From NCBI RefSeq assembly GCF_000566685.1, contig NZ_AZQN01000001.1:310001-374000 (forward strand): 64,000 nt of DNA, read 5' to 3'. This document shows positions 25,789 through 34,205 of this stretch, in pieces. The stretch comes from Dyadobacter tibetensis Y620-1 (GTDB taxonomy: Bacteria; Bacteroidota; Bacteroidia; Cytophagales; Spirosomataceae). The notes beneath the pieces are model-generated. The model ran no database searches. It saw nothing but the letters and a program-made list of their open reading frames with translations, and was not told where the DNA came from. A program made the translations under genes and the position numbers. The number at the start of each line of letters is the position of its first letter. The stretch's first letter is position 1.

Positions 25789-26178
25789 CTATAATACGCG
25801 TTTAACTACGACTTTACTGTTAGTTTGTGTAATGGCATATTCCTTGGCGTTTTCATTTTCCGGAACCATAAATAACTGTTTCTTTTTTTTGCCATCCGTA
25901 TGCACCCAATTAGCTGAGTAGATCTCAGGCAGAGGGCCTGCATAAATGGGACGGTTGTCGTTATGCATAAAAACTTCCTCTTCTTCGTAAGCCGTTTCCA
26001 GATTACTACCTTCTATTACGTCGGCAATGATTTTTATCGTTCCAAAGTTTTCGTCGAGTCCCTTGATTCTTGCTTTACCGTAGAATGGATCCTCTTCAAA
26101 CTCCCAACGTGTATAAAACTCAATAATATTTCCTGTTTGAGAATCGATATAATCAACGGTCAGCAACTGTTCCTTCAT
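25789..26178 (-). CDS. Hypothetical small cytosolic protein
   Basis: About 129 residues when read from the ATG at 26178 (MKEQLLTVDYIDSQTGNIIE); the longer frame from 26277 would add 33 residues of unlikely composition. The protein is beta-rich and acidic, without signal peptide or membrane segment: FYTRWEFEEDPFYGKARIKG, EEEEVFMHNDNRPIYAG, and a C-terminus NSKVVVKRVL. No family is recognised. It is a single-gene unit that ends at the shared terminator. Confidence 0.6.
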   Translation of the reverse strand: MKEQLLTVDYIDSQTGNIIEFYTRWEFEEDPFYGKARIKGLDENFGTIKIIADVIEGSNLETAYEEEEVFMHNDNRPIYAGPLPEIYSANWVHTDGKKKKQLFMVPENENAKEYAITQTNSKVVVKRVL

Positions 26179-26439
26179 GGTGATTTGTTTTTCTGGCACT
26201 CCTTTGTTTGGTACAGATTTAAAAACCCGGAGATTTAGGTGTTTTGACAAATGTAATCGCAAACATGATTTTTCCAAAAATAATTGATAAAGTATTTGAA
26301 AATTTATTCGATTTAAACTATAAGAATGTTCACATTATCAGGTCTGGAATCAGGGAATTGACATTTTTTTGTCCCTATAAATGGAAATTGATATAAATGA
26401 AAATTTTCTACAGCCCTTGCTCTTCTGAAAATGAGGACA

Positions 26440-27309
26440 CTAGGCTTTTAGCATCTGTTCGAAGATCCGGCGCTGAGCTATGAGAGCTTTCACTTTATCT
26501 TCCGGGTCGGTACGGCACTCCAGCAATATCCAGCCATCATATTTATTTTTCTTAAACAGTTTAATGAGTTGTTGGTAGGGGTAGGAGGGGTCATCGAGCT
26601 CCCTAACATGAACGGTATCACCAAACCGATCTTTAACCAAATTAAAATTAGCCTCCAGCCCTTGTCCGATTAAATCCTCAGGGTTGCAATTCCAGCAAAC
26701 AGTAGCATTACGATTAGGAGCAGCTTCCATAATCTTACGAATATTGGGTAGCTCCTGGGTCACTTTTCCATGAACTTCAAGCCTGATTTGCTGACCAAAA
26801 TCTTTTGCATAAGCTCCAAGCTCATCTAAAGCCCGACCGATTTGTTCCAAGGTTTTGTCAGGATCTACCCCCGCATGAAGCTGATTCGGTTTGACTTTTA
26901 CCCCAGAACCACCGACATCGGCACTAAGCCTGATAAATTCTTTTGTTCTCTCAATGGATTTTTTAAGTATCATCGGGTCCGGAGAGTCGTACTGTTCGTT
27001 GGTCCCGAGTCCGATTATTTTTACAGGACTGTCTTCGAACTGTTTTTTTACTGTGAGCCTGGCGGCATGACTGAGATTGGGCATGACCATATGTGCATGA
27101 TCAACCCGCAGTTCGACACCATGTATTTCCGCCTTACTGCAATTTTGTATTAATGTGGGTACATCCCAGTCCTTTCCCCATAAATAAGTGACCAGGCCCA
27201 GCTTCATGCCTGACTGGATATAACCATTTCCACTAGAAAGGCCGGGGTTGGTTAGCAGGGTAAGTCCAGCCATTGCCCCTAAACTACTGAGAAATTCTTT
27301 TCTGTTCAT
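26440..27309 (-). CDS. Sugar phosphate isomerase/epimerase-like TIM-barrel protein (exported)
   Basis: A 289-residue xylose-isomerase-like TIM barrel (AP endonuclease 2 superfamily). The N-terminus MNRKEFLSSLGAMAGLTLLT resembles a Tat signal but has Arg-Lys instead of twin Arg. Metal-site landmarks are VELRVDHAH near residue 66, RLEVHGKV near residue 180, VCWNCNPED and HVRELDD, and WILLECRTD near the end. Bacteroidota have many such proteins with assigned names but untested substrates. It is divergent from a second member of the same superfamily 290 bases away. Confidence 0.78.
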   Translation of the reverse strand: MNRKEFLSSLGAMAGLTLLTNPGLSSGNGYIQSGMKLGLVTYLWGKDWDVPTLIQNCSKAEIHGVELRVDHAHMVMPNLSHAARLTVKKQFEDSPVKIIGLGTNEQYDSPDPMILKKSIERTKEFIRLSADVGGSGVKVKPNQLHAGVDPDKTLEQIGRALDELGAYAKDFGQQIRLEVHGKVTQELPNIRKIMEAAPNRNATVCWNCNPEDLIGQGLEANFNLVKDRFGDTVHVRELDDPSYPYQQLIKLFKKNKYDGWILLECRTDPEDKVKALIAQRRIFEQMLKA

Positions 27310-27604
27310 ATGTTATATTTATTTTAGGTATCTAAAAATCCAGACGAGCTTAAAAATCAGTTTTCGGTATATTCACTGGTTCATCTTATACTGGTGTATA
27401 CCAAAGAATGGAATAATCTGAAGTTACTAACGCATGGTTAGTTTTTTCTATAAGTCTTCTCATATTTAGCAGAATTTTCTAATGTTTTACTTCTGGAGGG
27501 GTATATTTCAATTTTTCACTACTTTCTGAACTCAGTTCTTACACCATTCTAATTTGTAACGAAACTGTTTAATTGGAATTCACCTCATTAAAAACAACTT
27601 GATT

Positions 27605-28591
27605 ATGAGTCAAACAGATATCAGTCGTAGAGAATTTCTTGGCGCTAGTTCCTTGCTGGCTACAGGTCTGGCGCTATTTTCAGGGTCTTCCTTCGGCATG
27701 CCAGCTTATATCCCCCATTTAGGCAAACCCAATTCTCGTTTTAGGGGTGTTCAGATAGGCGTAATAAGCTATTCATGGAGAAGCATGCCCAGTAGTGCAG
27801 AGCAGATTCTGCAATATTGTGTCGATTCTAATATAAGTGCAATCGAGCTTATGGGCCCGGCAGCGGAGGAGTTTGCTGGTGCTCCGGAGGCTCCAGCCCG
27901 TGTACCCCGGGGTCAAACAGCTACGCCTGAGCAAAAGAGAGAGCAAGTCGAATACCTGGCCAAGCTAGCCCAATGGAGATCGGCAGTTCCGATGAAACGT
28001 TTTGAACAGCTGGGCAAAATATATAAGAAGGCAGGGGTAGATATTTATGCTTATAAGCCGTCGGCCCTGGGAGAAAAAAATTCCGATGCGGAGGTGGATT
28101 ATGCATTTCGTGCAGCTAAGGCCCTGGGAGCCAATCAAGCCAATGTGGAGAAGCCGAATTTATCCTCGGAAACGAAGCGTCTTGGGACAATTGCAGCCAG
28201 AAATAAAATATATGTGGGTTATCATGGTCATTTGCAACAGACGGCGGACTGGTGGGATGAAGCCTTATCGCAATCAGATTATAATGCCATGAATTTTGAT
28301 ATGGGTCATTATGTAGCAGCAGGATTTGATCCCATTGCATTGCTGGAAAACAAACACCAGCATATTGTCAGCATGCACACGAAGGATCGTAAGAATAAGG
28401 CCAATGGGGGAGCCAATATGCCTTGGGGAGAGGGAGATACACCTGTAGTGGAAGTGCTACAAATGATGCGCGATAACAAATATAAATTTCCAGCGACAAT
28501 AGAGTTGGAATACGAGGTGCCTGCGGGCTCCGATGCGGTAAAGGAAACGGCGAAATGTGTAGAGTTTGCTAGGAAAGCCCTGGAATCATAA
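27605..28591 (+). CDS. Tat-exported sugar phosphate isomerase/epimerase-like protein
   Basis: A 328-residue TIM-barrel protein if started at ATG 27605; a TTG two codons earlier (27599) is also open. The signal SRREFLGASSLLATGLALFS is a clear Tat motif. Barrel landmarks are IGVISYSWRSMPSS, ISAIELMGPAAEEF, VGYHGHLQQT, NFDMGHYVAAG and VSMHTKDRKNK, with TIELEYEVP near the end. An inserted Ala/Pro-rich loop (residues about 85-115) separates the early strands. It would act in the periplasm on a carbohydrate or polyol; the substrate is unknown. Confidence 0.82.
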   Translation: MSQTDISRREFLGASSLLATGLALFSGSSFGMPAYIPHLGKPNSRFRGVQIGVISYSWRSMPSSAEQILQYCVDSNISAIELMGPAAEEFAGAPEAPARVPRGQTATPEQKREQVEYLAKLAQWRSAVPMKRFEQLGKIYKKAGVDIYAYKPSALGEKNSDAEVDYAFRAAKALGANQANVEKPNLSSETKRLGTIAARNKIYVGYHGHLQQTADWWDEALSQSDYNAMNFDMGHYVAAGFDPIALLENKHQHIVSMHTKDRKNKANGGANMPWGEGDTPVVEVLQMMRDNKYKFPATIELEYEVPAGSDAVKETAKCVEFARKALES

Positions 28592-28675
28592 AATGGATGT
28601 TCAACTTAATTTTTAGAAGATTATATTTGACCTTTAGCCGAATTCAAATATTTATATAATCCATTAAGGAAGATA

Positions 28676-28710
28676 ATAACTGGCCCTGGACTATCTTTGT
28701 GGCCAGTTAT
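28676..28710 (+). repeat. Hairpin just before the 5'-nucleotidase genes
   Basis: A perfect 10-base inverted repeat (ataactggcc / ggccagttat) with a 15-base loop ends 11 bases before the ATG at 28722. There is no T-run, so it is not a standard terminator. In the mRNA it would fold next to the start codon and could affect translation. Confidence 0.5.
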
Positions 28711-28721
28711 ATCACTCCTAT

Positions 28722-29480
28722 ATGTTTCGTAACAGCAAAGCATTTTATCTGATTGGATTTATTGGTCTGGCAGGAATCGGAGGCTGTCAGAAGTCTCACC
28801 ACATTGTCAGGACCGATTATCATCAATTCGAGGTTACAGATTCACTGCCCGTGGATTCTAGCCTGGTGCGCTATTATCTTCCTTATAAATATAAGATGGA
28901 ATCCGAAATGTCCCGTGTTATCGGGCGGTCAGTAGTCGCTATTACAGGAGGAAAGGGTCCTGAAACGCTGCTGGGTAATTTTTTTTCAGATGCTTTATTA
29001 AATCGTGGCCAGCAACTGGAATCGAAAATAGACTTCACCTTTTCTACTCGTGGAGGACTTCGGAATGCTTTACCCAAGGGCAATTTGACCATCGGGAATA
29101 TCTTCGAGCTCATGCCTTTCGAAAATGAAATTCTACTGCTTAAGCTTTCGGGCCAAACAACAGCCAAGTTGTTGAACTATATTGCCAATAGTGAAGGTCA
29201 ACCGGTCTCGGGCCTTCGGATGGTGGTAGACAACCATCAACCTAAAGAAGTATTAATAGGCGGGGAAGCGTTTGATTCAAGCAGAGATTACTATGTATTG
29301 ACTTACGATTATCTTTACAATAGTGGGGGCGATCTTGCATTTTTATCCGAAGCTTTAGAAAGCAGGACGGTAGGCAAGCGGCTCAGAGAAGCCATTATAG
29401 AATACATCGAAGACCAAACCAGGGCTGGAAATGAAATTGAAGTTCAACTTGACGGAAGAATCCGCCTCCATGAAAACTAG
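28722..29480 (+). CDS. 5'-nucleotidase C-terminal (substrate-binding) domain lipoprotein
   Basis: A 252-residue protein with a lipoprotein signal (hydrophobic segment then IGGC, Cys near residue 22). The remainder matches the C-terminal domain of UshA-type 5'-nucleotidases: ETLLGNFFSDALLNRG, FTFSTRGGLRNALPKGNLTI, NIFELMPFENEILLLKLSG and a YYVLTYDYLYNSGGDL segment. In UshA this domain binds the nucleoside and is fused to the metal domain. Here the metal domain is the next gene, whose ATG lies 11 bases before this stop. The two halves therefore probably form one heteromeric enzyme on the outside of the inner membrane. Confidence 0.85.
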   Translation: MFRNSKAFYLIGFIGLAGIGGCQKSHHIVRTDYHQFEVTDSLPVDSSLVRYYLPYKYKMESEMSRVIGRSVVAITGGKGPETLLGNFFSDALLNRGQQLESKIDFTFSTRGGLRNALPKGNLTIGNIFELMPFENEILLLKLSGQTTAKLLNYIANSEGQPVSGLRMVVDNHQPKEVLIGGEAFDSSRDYYVLTYDYLYNSGGDLAFLSEALESRTVGKRLREAIIEYIEDQTRAGNEIEVQLDGRIRLHEN

Positions 29481-30423
29481 CAGAAGAGATTTTTTAAAAA
29501 TGTCAGCCAGTTCCTTTGGCCTGGCAGGACTAACGACATTACCCTACCATGTACTGGCCCGGCCAGAAATAATACAACTGACGATATTGCATACCAACGA
29601 TGTGCATAGTCGGATTGAGCCTTTCCCCATGGATGGATCTCGCAACCAAGGGCTAGGTGGCGTCGCCAGGCGAGCGACCCTTATCAACAGTATTCGAAAA
29701 CAACAGGATAATGTCTTACTCCTGGATGCCGGAGATATCTTTCAGGGAACTCCTTATTTCAATCTTTTTGGAGGAGAGCTGGAAATGAAGCTGATGACCG
29801 ATATGGGCTATGATGCCGCTACAATGGGTAATCACGACTTTGATAATGGATTGCAGGGATTTTTAAAACAGCTTCCTCATGCTAAATTTCCATTCCTGAC
29901 CAGCAACTATGATTTTTCTGATACTATTTTGAAGGGCAAAACTCAAGACTATCAGGTTTTTGTGAAACAAGGTTTGCGCATAGGTGTCTTTGGTTTGGGC
30001 ATTGAGCTGGAAGGGCTGGTCGATAAGAAAAACTATTTAAATACCCTGTATCTGGATCCCCTGAAAAAGGCTAACGAAATGTCTGACTTGTTGAAGCATG
30101 ATTTGCGATGCGACCTGATCATTTGTTTATCTCACTTGGGATATAAATACAGGGAGCAAAAAATATCTGACGTTCAGCTAGCTGCTTTGACCAGGAATAT
30201 TGACCTTATTATTGGTGGGCATACGCATACTTTTTTAAAACAGCCTGAGGATATCGTGAATACCGATGGTAAAATTACTACTGTTAACCAGGTTGGTTTT
30301 GCTGGAATTAATCTCGGTAGGATTGATTATTATTTTAATAGGGAAAAGAGAGAAAAAAGTCGTGTGGCAAGGACCTATCCCGTCGGACCCGAGATTTCCG
30401 AAACCTTTAATTCTAAGGCCTGA
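29470..30423 (+). CDS. 5'-nucleotidase N-terminal metallophosphatase domain, Tat-exported
   Basis: About 317 residues from ATG 29470, chosen because it opens with a perfect Tat signal (TSRRDFLKMSASSFGLAGL); the earlier ATG at 29431 would bury it. The calcineurin-like phosphatase motifs are complete: LHTNDVHSR (D and H), DAGDIFQGTP, MGNHDFDNG, and IIGGHTHTFL. This is the catalytic half of UshA-type nucleotidases that release phosphate from nucleotides or UDP-sugars. The substrate-binding half is the preceding, overlapping gene. The length fits the N-terminal domain alone. Confidence 0.88.
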   Translation: MKTSRRDFLKMSASSFGLAGLTTLPYHVLARPEIIQLTILHTNDVHSRIEPFPMDGSRNQGLGGVARRATLINSIRKQQDNVLLLDAGDIFQGTPYFNLFGGELEMKLMTDMGYDAATMGNHDFDNGLQGFLKQLPHAKFPFLTSNYDFSDTILKGKTQDYQVFVKQGLRIGVFGLGIELEGLVDKKNYLNTLYLDPLKKANEMSDLLKHDLRCDLIICLSHLGYKYREQKISDVQLAALTRNIDLIIGGHTHTFLKQPEDIVNTDGKITTVNQVGFAGINLGRIDYYFNREKREKSRVARTYPVGPEISETFNSKA

Positions 30424-30468
30424 ACAGAAGGGAAACTCCAGCAAGCAGAATATATCCAATACCCAGGA

Positions 30469-31428
30469 TTAAGTTTTTACGGCAACTGGCTTCCTTATTT
30501 TAACATATTTATGCAAATTAATGAGTAACACACTGCTCAGGATAGTCAAAAGCCCAGTAAGTTGAAGAGTAGAAACCGATTCGTTTGCCAGAAAGATGCC
30601 CAACATGACCGCCACCAAGGGGTTGACATAGGCATAGGTACTTACTTTGGTAACCGGTTGCATTTTCAGTAGCCATACATATGCCCCAAATCCTAGAATA
30701 GAACCAAATATGGTAAGATATAGTAGGGATAGGGAGGCAGAAAGACTTACCGCATTAATATCGAAAAGCTGCCATTCCTGATGGATCATACTGGAGATAA
30801 GAAATGCCAGTCCTGCTGCCATCATCTGCCAGGTTGTGTTGACTGCAGGGCTATTGCCTCCCGATCTGTATTTGGAATATAATGATCCACCGGCCCATAC
30901 AGCAGAGCCAAGTAGCAGGAGGCCCATGGGTAAGAAGTCGCCAAGTGTGAAATGACCTTTCATCCCTCCAGAAAGTTTATCATAAAACAATAAAATCACC
31001 CCGGCAAAACCTACTAGTAATCCAATAATCGCTGTTTTATTACTGAAGTTTTCCCGCCACATAGGTCGATCCATAATTACGAACCAGATAGGAGACGAGG
31101 AAACAAAAATCGCCACCATGGCACTTGGAAGGCTTTGCTGTACCCATATTACGATTCCGTTTCCTACGAAAAGTAAAAGTAATCCTGTCACGACTGGAAC
31201 GATTAACCTACGGCCGGTAAACATTTTTTCACCCTGCAGAATACCCCAGGTAAGCATCAGTATACCGGCAGATATAAAGCGTATAGCCCCAAGTATGAAA
31301 GGAGGAAAACTTACCAGGGCCTTCTGAATGAAGAAATACGTAGAACCCCATACAATATATACGATTGCAAAAGCCAGGACAACCTTCAATTGAGAAGGTG
31401 CAGATGTACTCTCCACTACAGTTTTCAT
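30469..31428 (-). CDS. EamA/DMT-family transporter
   Basis: About 319 residues from ATG 31428 (MKTVVESTSAPSQLK), ten predicted membrane helices in two EamA repeats. The first repeat begins VYIVWGSTYFFIQKALVSFPP, a standard EamA opening, with RFISAGILML; the second ends AYVNPLVAVMLGIFLANESV. Members export amino acids, metabolites or drugs; the cargo cannot be predicted. It converges with the nucleotidase gene and diverges from the prenyltransferase gene. Given the latter, export of that cluster's product is possible but speculative. Confidence 0.85.
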   Translation of the reverse strand: MKTVVESTSAPSQLKVVLAFAIVYIVWGSTYFFIQKALVSFPPFILGAIRFISAGILMLTWGILQGEKMFTGRRLIVPVVTGLLLLFVGNGIVIWVQQSLPSAMVAIFVSSSPIWFVIMDRPMWRENFSNKTAIIGLLVGFAGVILLFYDKLSGGMKGHFTLGDFLPMGLLLLGSAVWAGGSLYSKYRSGGNSPAVNTTWQMMAAGLAFLISSMIHQEWQLFDINAVSLSASLSLLYLTIFGSILGFGAYVWLLKMQPVTKVSTYAYVNPLVAVMLGIFLANESVSTLQLTGLLTILSSVLLINLHKYVKIRKPVAVKT

Positions 31429-31470
31429 AACAATTATGCGTTCATTTTCGCAATGCAAAATTATCGATTT

Positions 31471-31486
31471 AGTTGTGATAACAACT
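31471..31486. promoter_or_regulatory. Small palindrome between divergent transporter and biosynthetic cluster
   Basis: AGTTGT-gata-ACAACT is a perfect 6-base inverted repeat midway between the EamA gene start (31428) and the UbiA-like gene, followed by a T8 run. It could be an operator shared by both units or chance in AT-rich DNA. Confidence 0.3.
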
Positions 31487-31574
31487 GTTTTTTTTGAATA
31501 GTGAAATATTCCTTTTTAGAATGTTTTTAAAGGTGCCCAATTTCCTGGTATTATTATTATATCTACTTTTGATT

Positions 31575-32450
31575 ATGCATGATTTTTGGAATACCCTACG
31601 GCTATTACGCCTTCCTTTTTCGTTTTTATTGATGCCTGTTTTCCTTTTCGCCCTCAGTCAGGTTGAACATCTGAGCTGGAGTCGTGCATTATGGACATTT
31701 CTGATACTGCACCTGCTGGTGTATCCTGCCAGCAATGGTTATAATAGTTATGTGGACAAAGATGAGGGCAGTATTGGAGGGTTGGAGAAACCGCCTCTGC
31801 CCACAGATTTTCTTTTTTTTGTGACTCTTTTCCTCGATTTATTGGCACTAATTTTAGCCTATTTCTTGTTAGGTATTTCGTTTATGCTATGCCTGCTGCT
31901 ATATATTGTGGCCTCCAGGGCCTATAGCTCCCGCATGATTCGCCTGAAAAAATATCCTATAGGTGGATTTTTAGTTGTCATGATTTTTCAAGGAGGCTTT
32001 ACCTATTATCTGTCACTTATGGGATTAACGGCCGATAGGATAAACTTTGATGCCTCCTTGTCCTGGGTTTTATTGGCATGCAGCTTTCAGATTGCTGGTG
32101 TTTATCCCCTCACTCAAATTTATCAGCATCAGCAGGACCTAGCCGACGGTGTGGTAACCCTCAGTTATCGCCTCGGTTACCGGGGAACCTTCGTTTTCTC
32201 TGCGGTAATGTTTGCCCTCAGCAACCTATTTTATTATCAATATTTTGCGAGTCGATCCGATGGAATGGTTTTTTATTACTTACAATTATTCTTTTTGCCG
32301 ATTATAGGTTATTTTGGATATTGGATGCTTTTGGTCTGGAGAAATTCTGAGCAGGCCAATTTTAAACATACCATGCGGATGAACCTGATAGCGGCCTTGA
32401 GTTTAAACAGCTTTTTTATATACCTTATTATTTTACGCCATTATCTTTGA
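31575..32450 (+). CDS. UbiA-family prenyltransferase
   Basis: About 291 residues from ATG 31575 (MHDFWNTLRLLRLPFSF), where UbiA proteins normally begin; the frame is open from a TTG at 31494. Eight to nine membrane helices are predicted. The first Asp-rich site is NGYNSYVDKDEGSI (NxxxDxD form) near residue 59, followed by EKPPLP; the second is QIYQHQQDLADGVVTLSYRLG near residue 180. The enzyme would attach a polyprenyl chain to an aromatic or other acceptor. It overlaps the type III polyketide synthase start by the TTGA sequence, so the synthase product is the likely acceptor. It differs from MenA/UbiA housekeeping forms in lacking their typical N-terminus. Confidence 0.75.
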   Translation: MHDFWNTLRLLRLPFSFLLMPVFLFALSQVEHLSWSRALWTFLILHLLVYPASNGYNSYVDKDEGSIGGLEKPPLPTDFLFFVTLFLDLLALILAYFLLGISFMLCLLLYIVASRAYSSRMIRLKKYPIGGFLVVMIFQGGFTYYLSLMGLTADRINFDASLSWVLLACSFQIAGVYPLTQIYQHQQDLADGVVTLSYRLGYRGTFVFSAVMFALSNLFYYQYFASRSDGMVFYYLQLFFLPIIGYFGYWMLLVWRNSEQANFKHTMRMNLIAALSLNSFFIYLIILRHYL

Positions 32451-33523
32451 GTTATATTTCACAAATTTCTACCGCTGTACCAGCAAATTGTTATTCTCAA
32501 AAGCAATTGGCCGAGTATTATGCCGATCTATCGTCAGACCCTATTCATAAAAGGAAATTAAAAGTAATAGCAGAAAAGTCCGGTATTGATACTAGGTACT
32601 CTGTTCTACCCGATTTCTCGTCTAATGGAAATGAAGCCGTGCTGTTTTCAAAAGACAAGGGTACTGCAGGACTGTCAGACCGAATGAGCGTATTCCAAAA
32701 GGAAGCCATTGGGCTTTCGCTTCAGGCCATAAAGGGGCTTTCGGATTTTGATGAACAAAAAAATACCCTTACGCACCTGATTACCGTCACTTGTACTGGT
32801 CTTTTTGCTCCTGGCTTGGATATAGAACTGATCAGGGCTCTTGAATTAGCTCCGAATATTCACCGTACTTCCATTAATTTTATGGGTTGTAATGCGGCTA
32901 TTCTGGCCCTTAAACAAGCCGATCAGATCTGTCGAAGTATGGAGAATGCAAAGGTACTGGTGGTATGTACAGAACTTTGTACCCTGCATTTCCAACCACG
33001 TTTCGATGACGATTATTTATTATCCAATTTACTATTTGCAGACGGGGCTGCGGCGGTTATTATATCTTCCAATTCTGAATCCAAATATGCAGTTACGGCA
33101 AAGATGGGAGACTTTCACTCCATGATCTTACATTCGGGGTATCAAGATATGGCTTGGCAGTTATCTGAACAAGGATTTTTGATGAATTTGAGTTCCTATG
33201 TTCCACGACTTATCAAGGATAATATGAAGGAGATGATGAATCTTATAGGTCTGGAATGTGGTTCAGTAGATCATTGGGCCGTGCATCCTGGAGGTAAAAA
33301 AATTGTAGATGATTTTCGAAATGCATTAGAATTAGAGTCTCATCAGCTATCTACATCATACGAAATTTTACGCCGATATGGCAATATGTCTTCTCCGACG
33401 GTCCTATTCGTTCTGGCAGAAATACTTAGCGTTTCTCAGACTTCGCAGCGGGGGCAGCGTGTCTTTGGGGCTGCCTTCGGACCAGGGATCAGTATCGAAA
33501 CCTTACAGCTAACCTATGTTTAA
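32447..33523 (+). CDS. Type III polyketide synthase (chalcone synthase-like)
   Basis: A 358-residue thiolase-fold synthase. The catalytic triad is visible: Cys148 in NFMGCNAAI, His280 in WAVHPGGKKIV, and Asn313 in RYGNMSSPT. VTCTGLFAPGLDIEL near residue 115 is typical of the family. Such enzymes extend an acyl-CoA with malonyl-CoA to make pyrones, resorcinols or phloroglucinols. The start is a TTG at 32447-32449 sharing bases with the upstream TGA stop; no better start exists before the conserved N-terminus. It overlaps the methyltransferase gene by 8 bases. The neighbours suggest a prenylated, methylated product. Confidence 0.9.
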   Translation: MSYISQISTAVPANCYSQKQLAEYYADLSSDPIHKRKLKVIAEKSGIDTRYSVLPDFSSNGNEAVLFSKDKGTAGLSDRMSVFQKEAIGLSLQAIKGLSDFDEQKNTLTHLITVTCTGLFAPGLDIELIRALELAPNIHRTSINFMGCNAAILALKQADQICRSMENAKVLVVCTELCTLHFQPRFDDDYLLSNLLFADGAAAVIISSNSESKYAVTAKMGDFHSMILHSGYQDMAWQLSEQGFLMNLSSYVPRLIKDNMKEMMNLIGLECGSVDHWAVHPGGKKIVDDFRNALELESHQLSTSYEILRRYGNMSSPTVLFVLAEILSVSQTSQRGQRVFGAAFGPGISIETLQLTYV

Positions 33524-34205
33524 AATAAGGAGTACGCAACAGGAACTTCTAGATGCGGAGGCGATTCCCTCGGCAGACTTGTTTCGAAATCTAAAGGAGT
33601 TAGATATAATCAATCATTGGCTTGGAGGGTATCAGGTTACATTCGATGCGCTTAATAAACTATTAGACTATCGATCGCCTAAGACCATGGTAGATCTAGG
33701 GAGTGGGGGAGGGGATACACTGAATCGAATTTATGACTGGACGGCAAGGAAAGGCTTCCCCATCAATTTGGTAGGTATCGATCTGAAATCCGACTGCGTG
33801 GAATATGCCATTCAGAACCGGGGTGATCGGTCGATACGATATATCTGTGACGATTACCAACATTTGGACCGGTATTTGGAAGGAATAGATATCCTGCATG
33901 CCAGCTTATTTTGCCACCATCTAACTCACTCTCAGCTCGTTGCTCTCGTTAAATATGCCCTTTCTAAGCGGTGCATCTTAATTATCAATGACCTGGAGCG
34001 GACCCCTTTGGCATATTATGGCATATTAGGACTTACCAGCTTGTTTTCTAAATCATATCTGGTTCAAAATGACGCTCCTTTATCGGTGCTTAGAGGGTTT
34101 AAGAGTAAGGAATGGAAGCAAATTCTGGATCTGGCGGGCGCCCGACGTTATACTATTCGAAATAAATGGGCCTTCAGGCATCAAATAATAGTATATGGAA
34201 ACTGA
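33516..34205 (+). CDS. SAM-dependent methyltransferase (class I)
   Basis: A 229-residue protein with a Rossmann methyltransferase fold: motif I VDLGSGGGDTLNRI (residues about 59-72), an acidic residue after strand 2 in LVGIDLKSD, and ICDDYQHLD, then DILHASLFCHHLTHSQL. The last resembles enzymes found beside type III polyketide synthases, where the methyltransferase modifies the polyketide. It overlaps the synthase upstream by 8 bases and the oxidoreductase downstream by 11 bases. It would methylate oxygen or carbon of the product; which one is unknown. Confidence 0.85.
   Translation: MFKIRSTQQELLDAEAIPSADLFRNLKELDIINHWLGGYQVTFDALNKLLDYRSPKTMVDLGSGGGDTLNRIYDWTARKGFPINLVGIDLKSDCVEYAIQNRGDRSIRYICDDYQHLDRYLEGIDILHASLFCHHLTHSQLVALVKYALSKRCILIINDLERTPLAYYGILGLTSLFSKSYLVQNDAPLSVLRGFKSKEWKQILDLAGARRYTIRNKWAFRHQIIVYGN

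Noticed and set aside
31494..31574. N-terminal extension of the UbiA protein from TTG
   Set aside because: The added residues form an extra hydrophobic stretch not expected in UbiA proteins; ATG 31575 starts at the conserved first helix.
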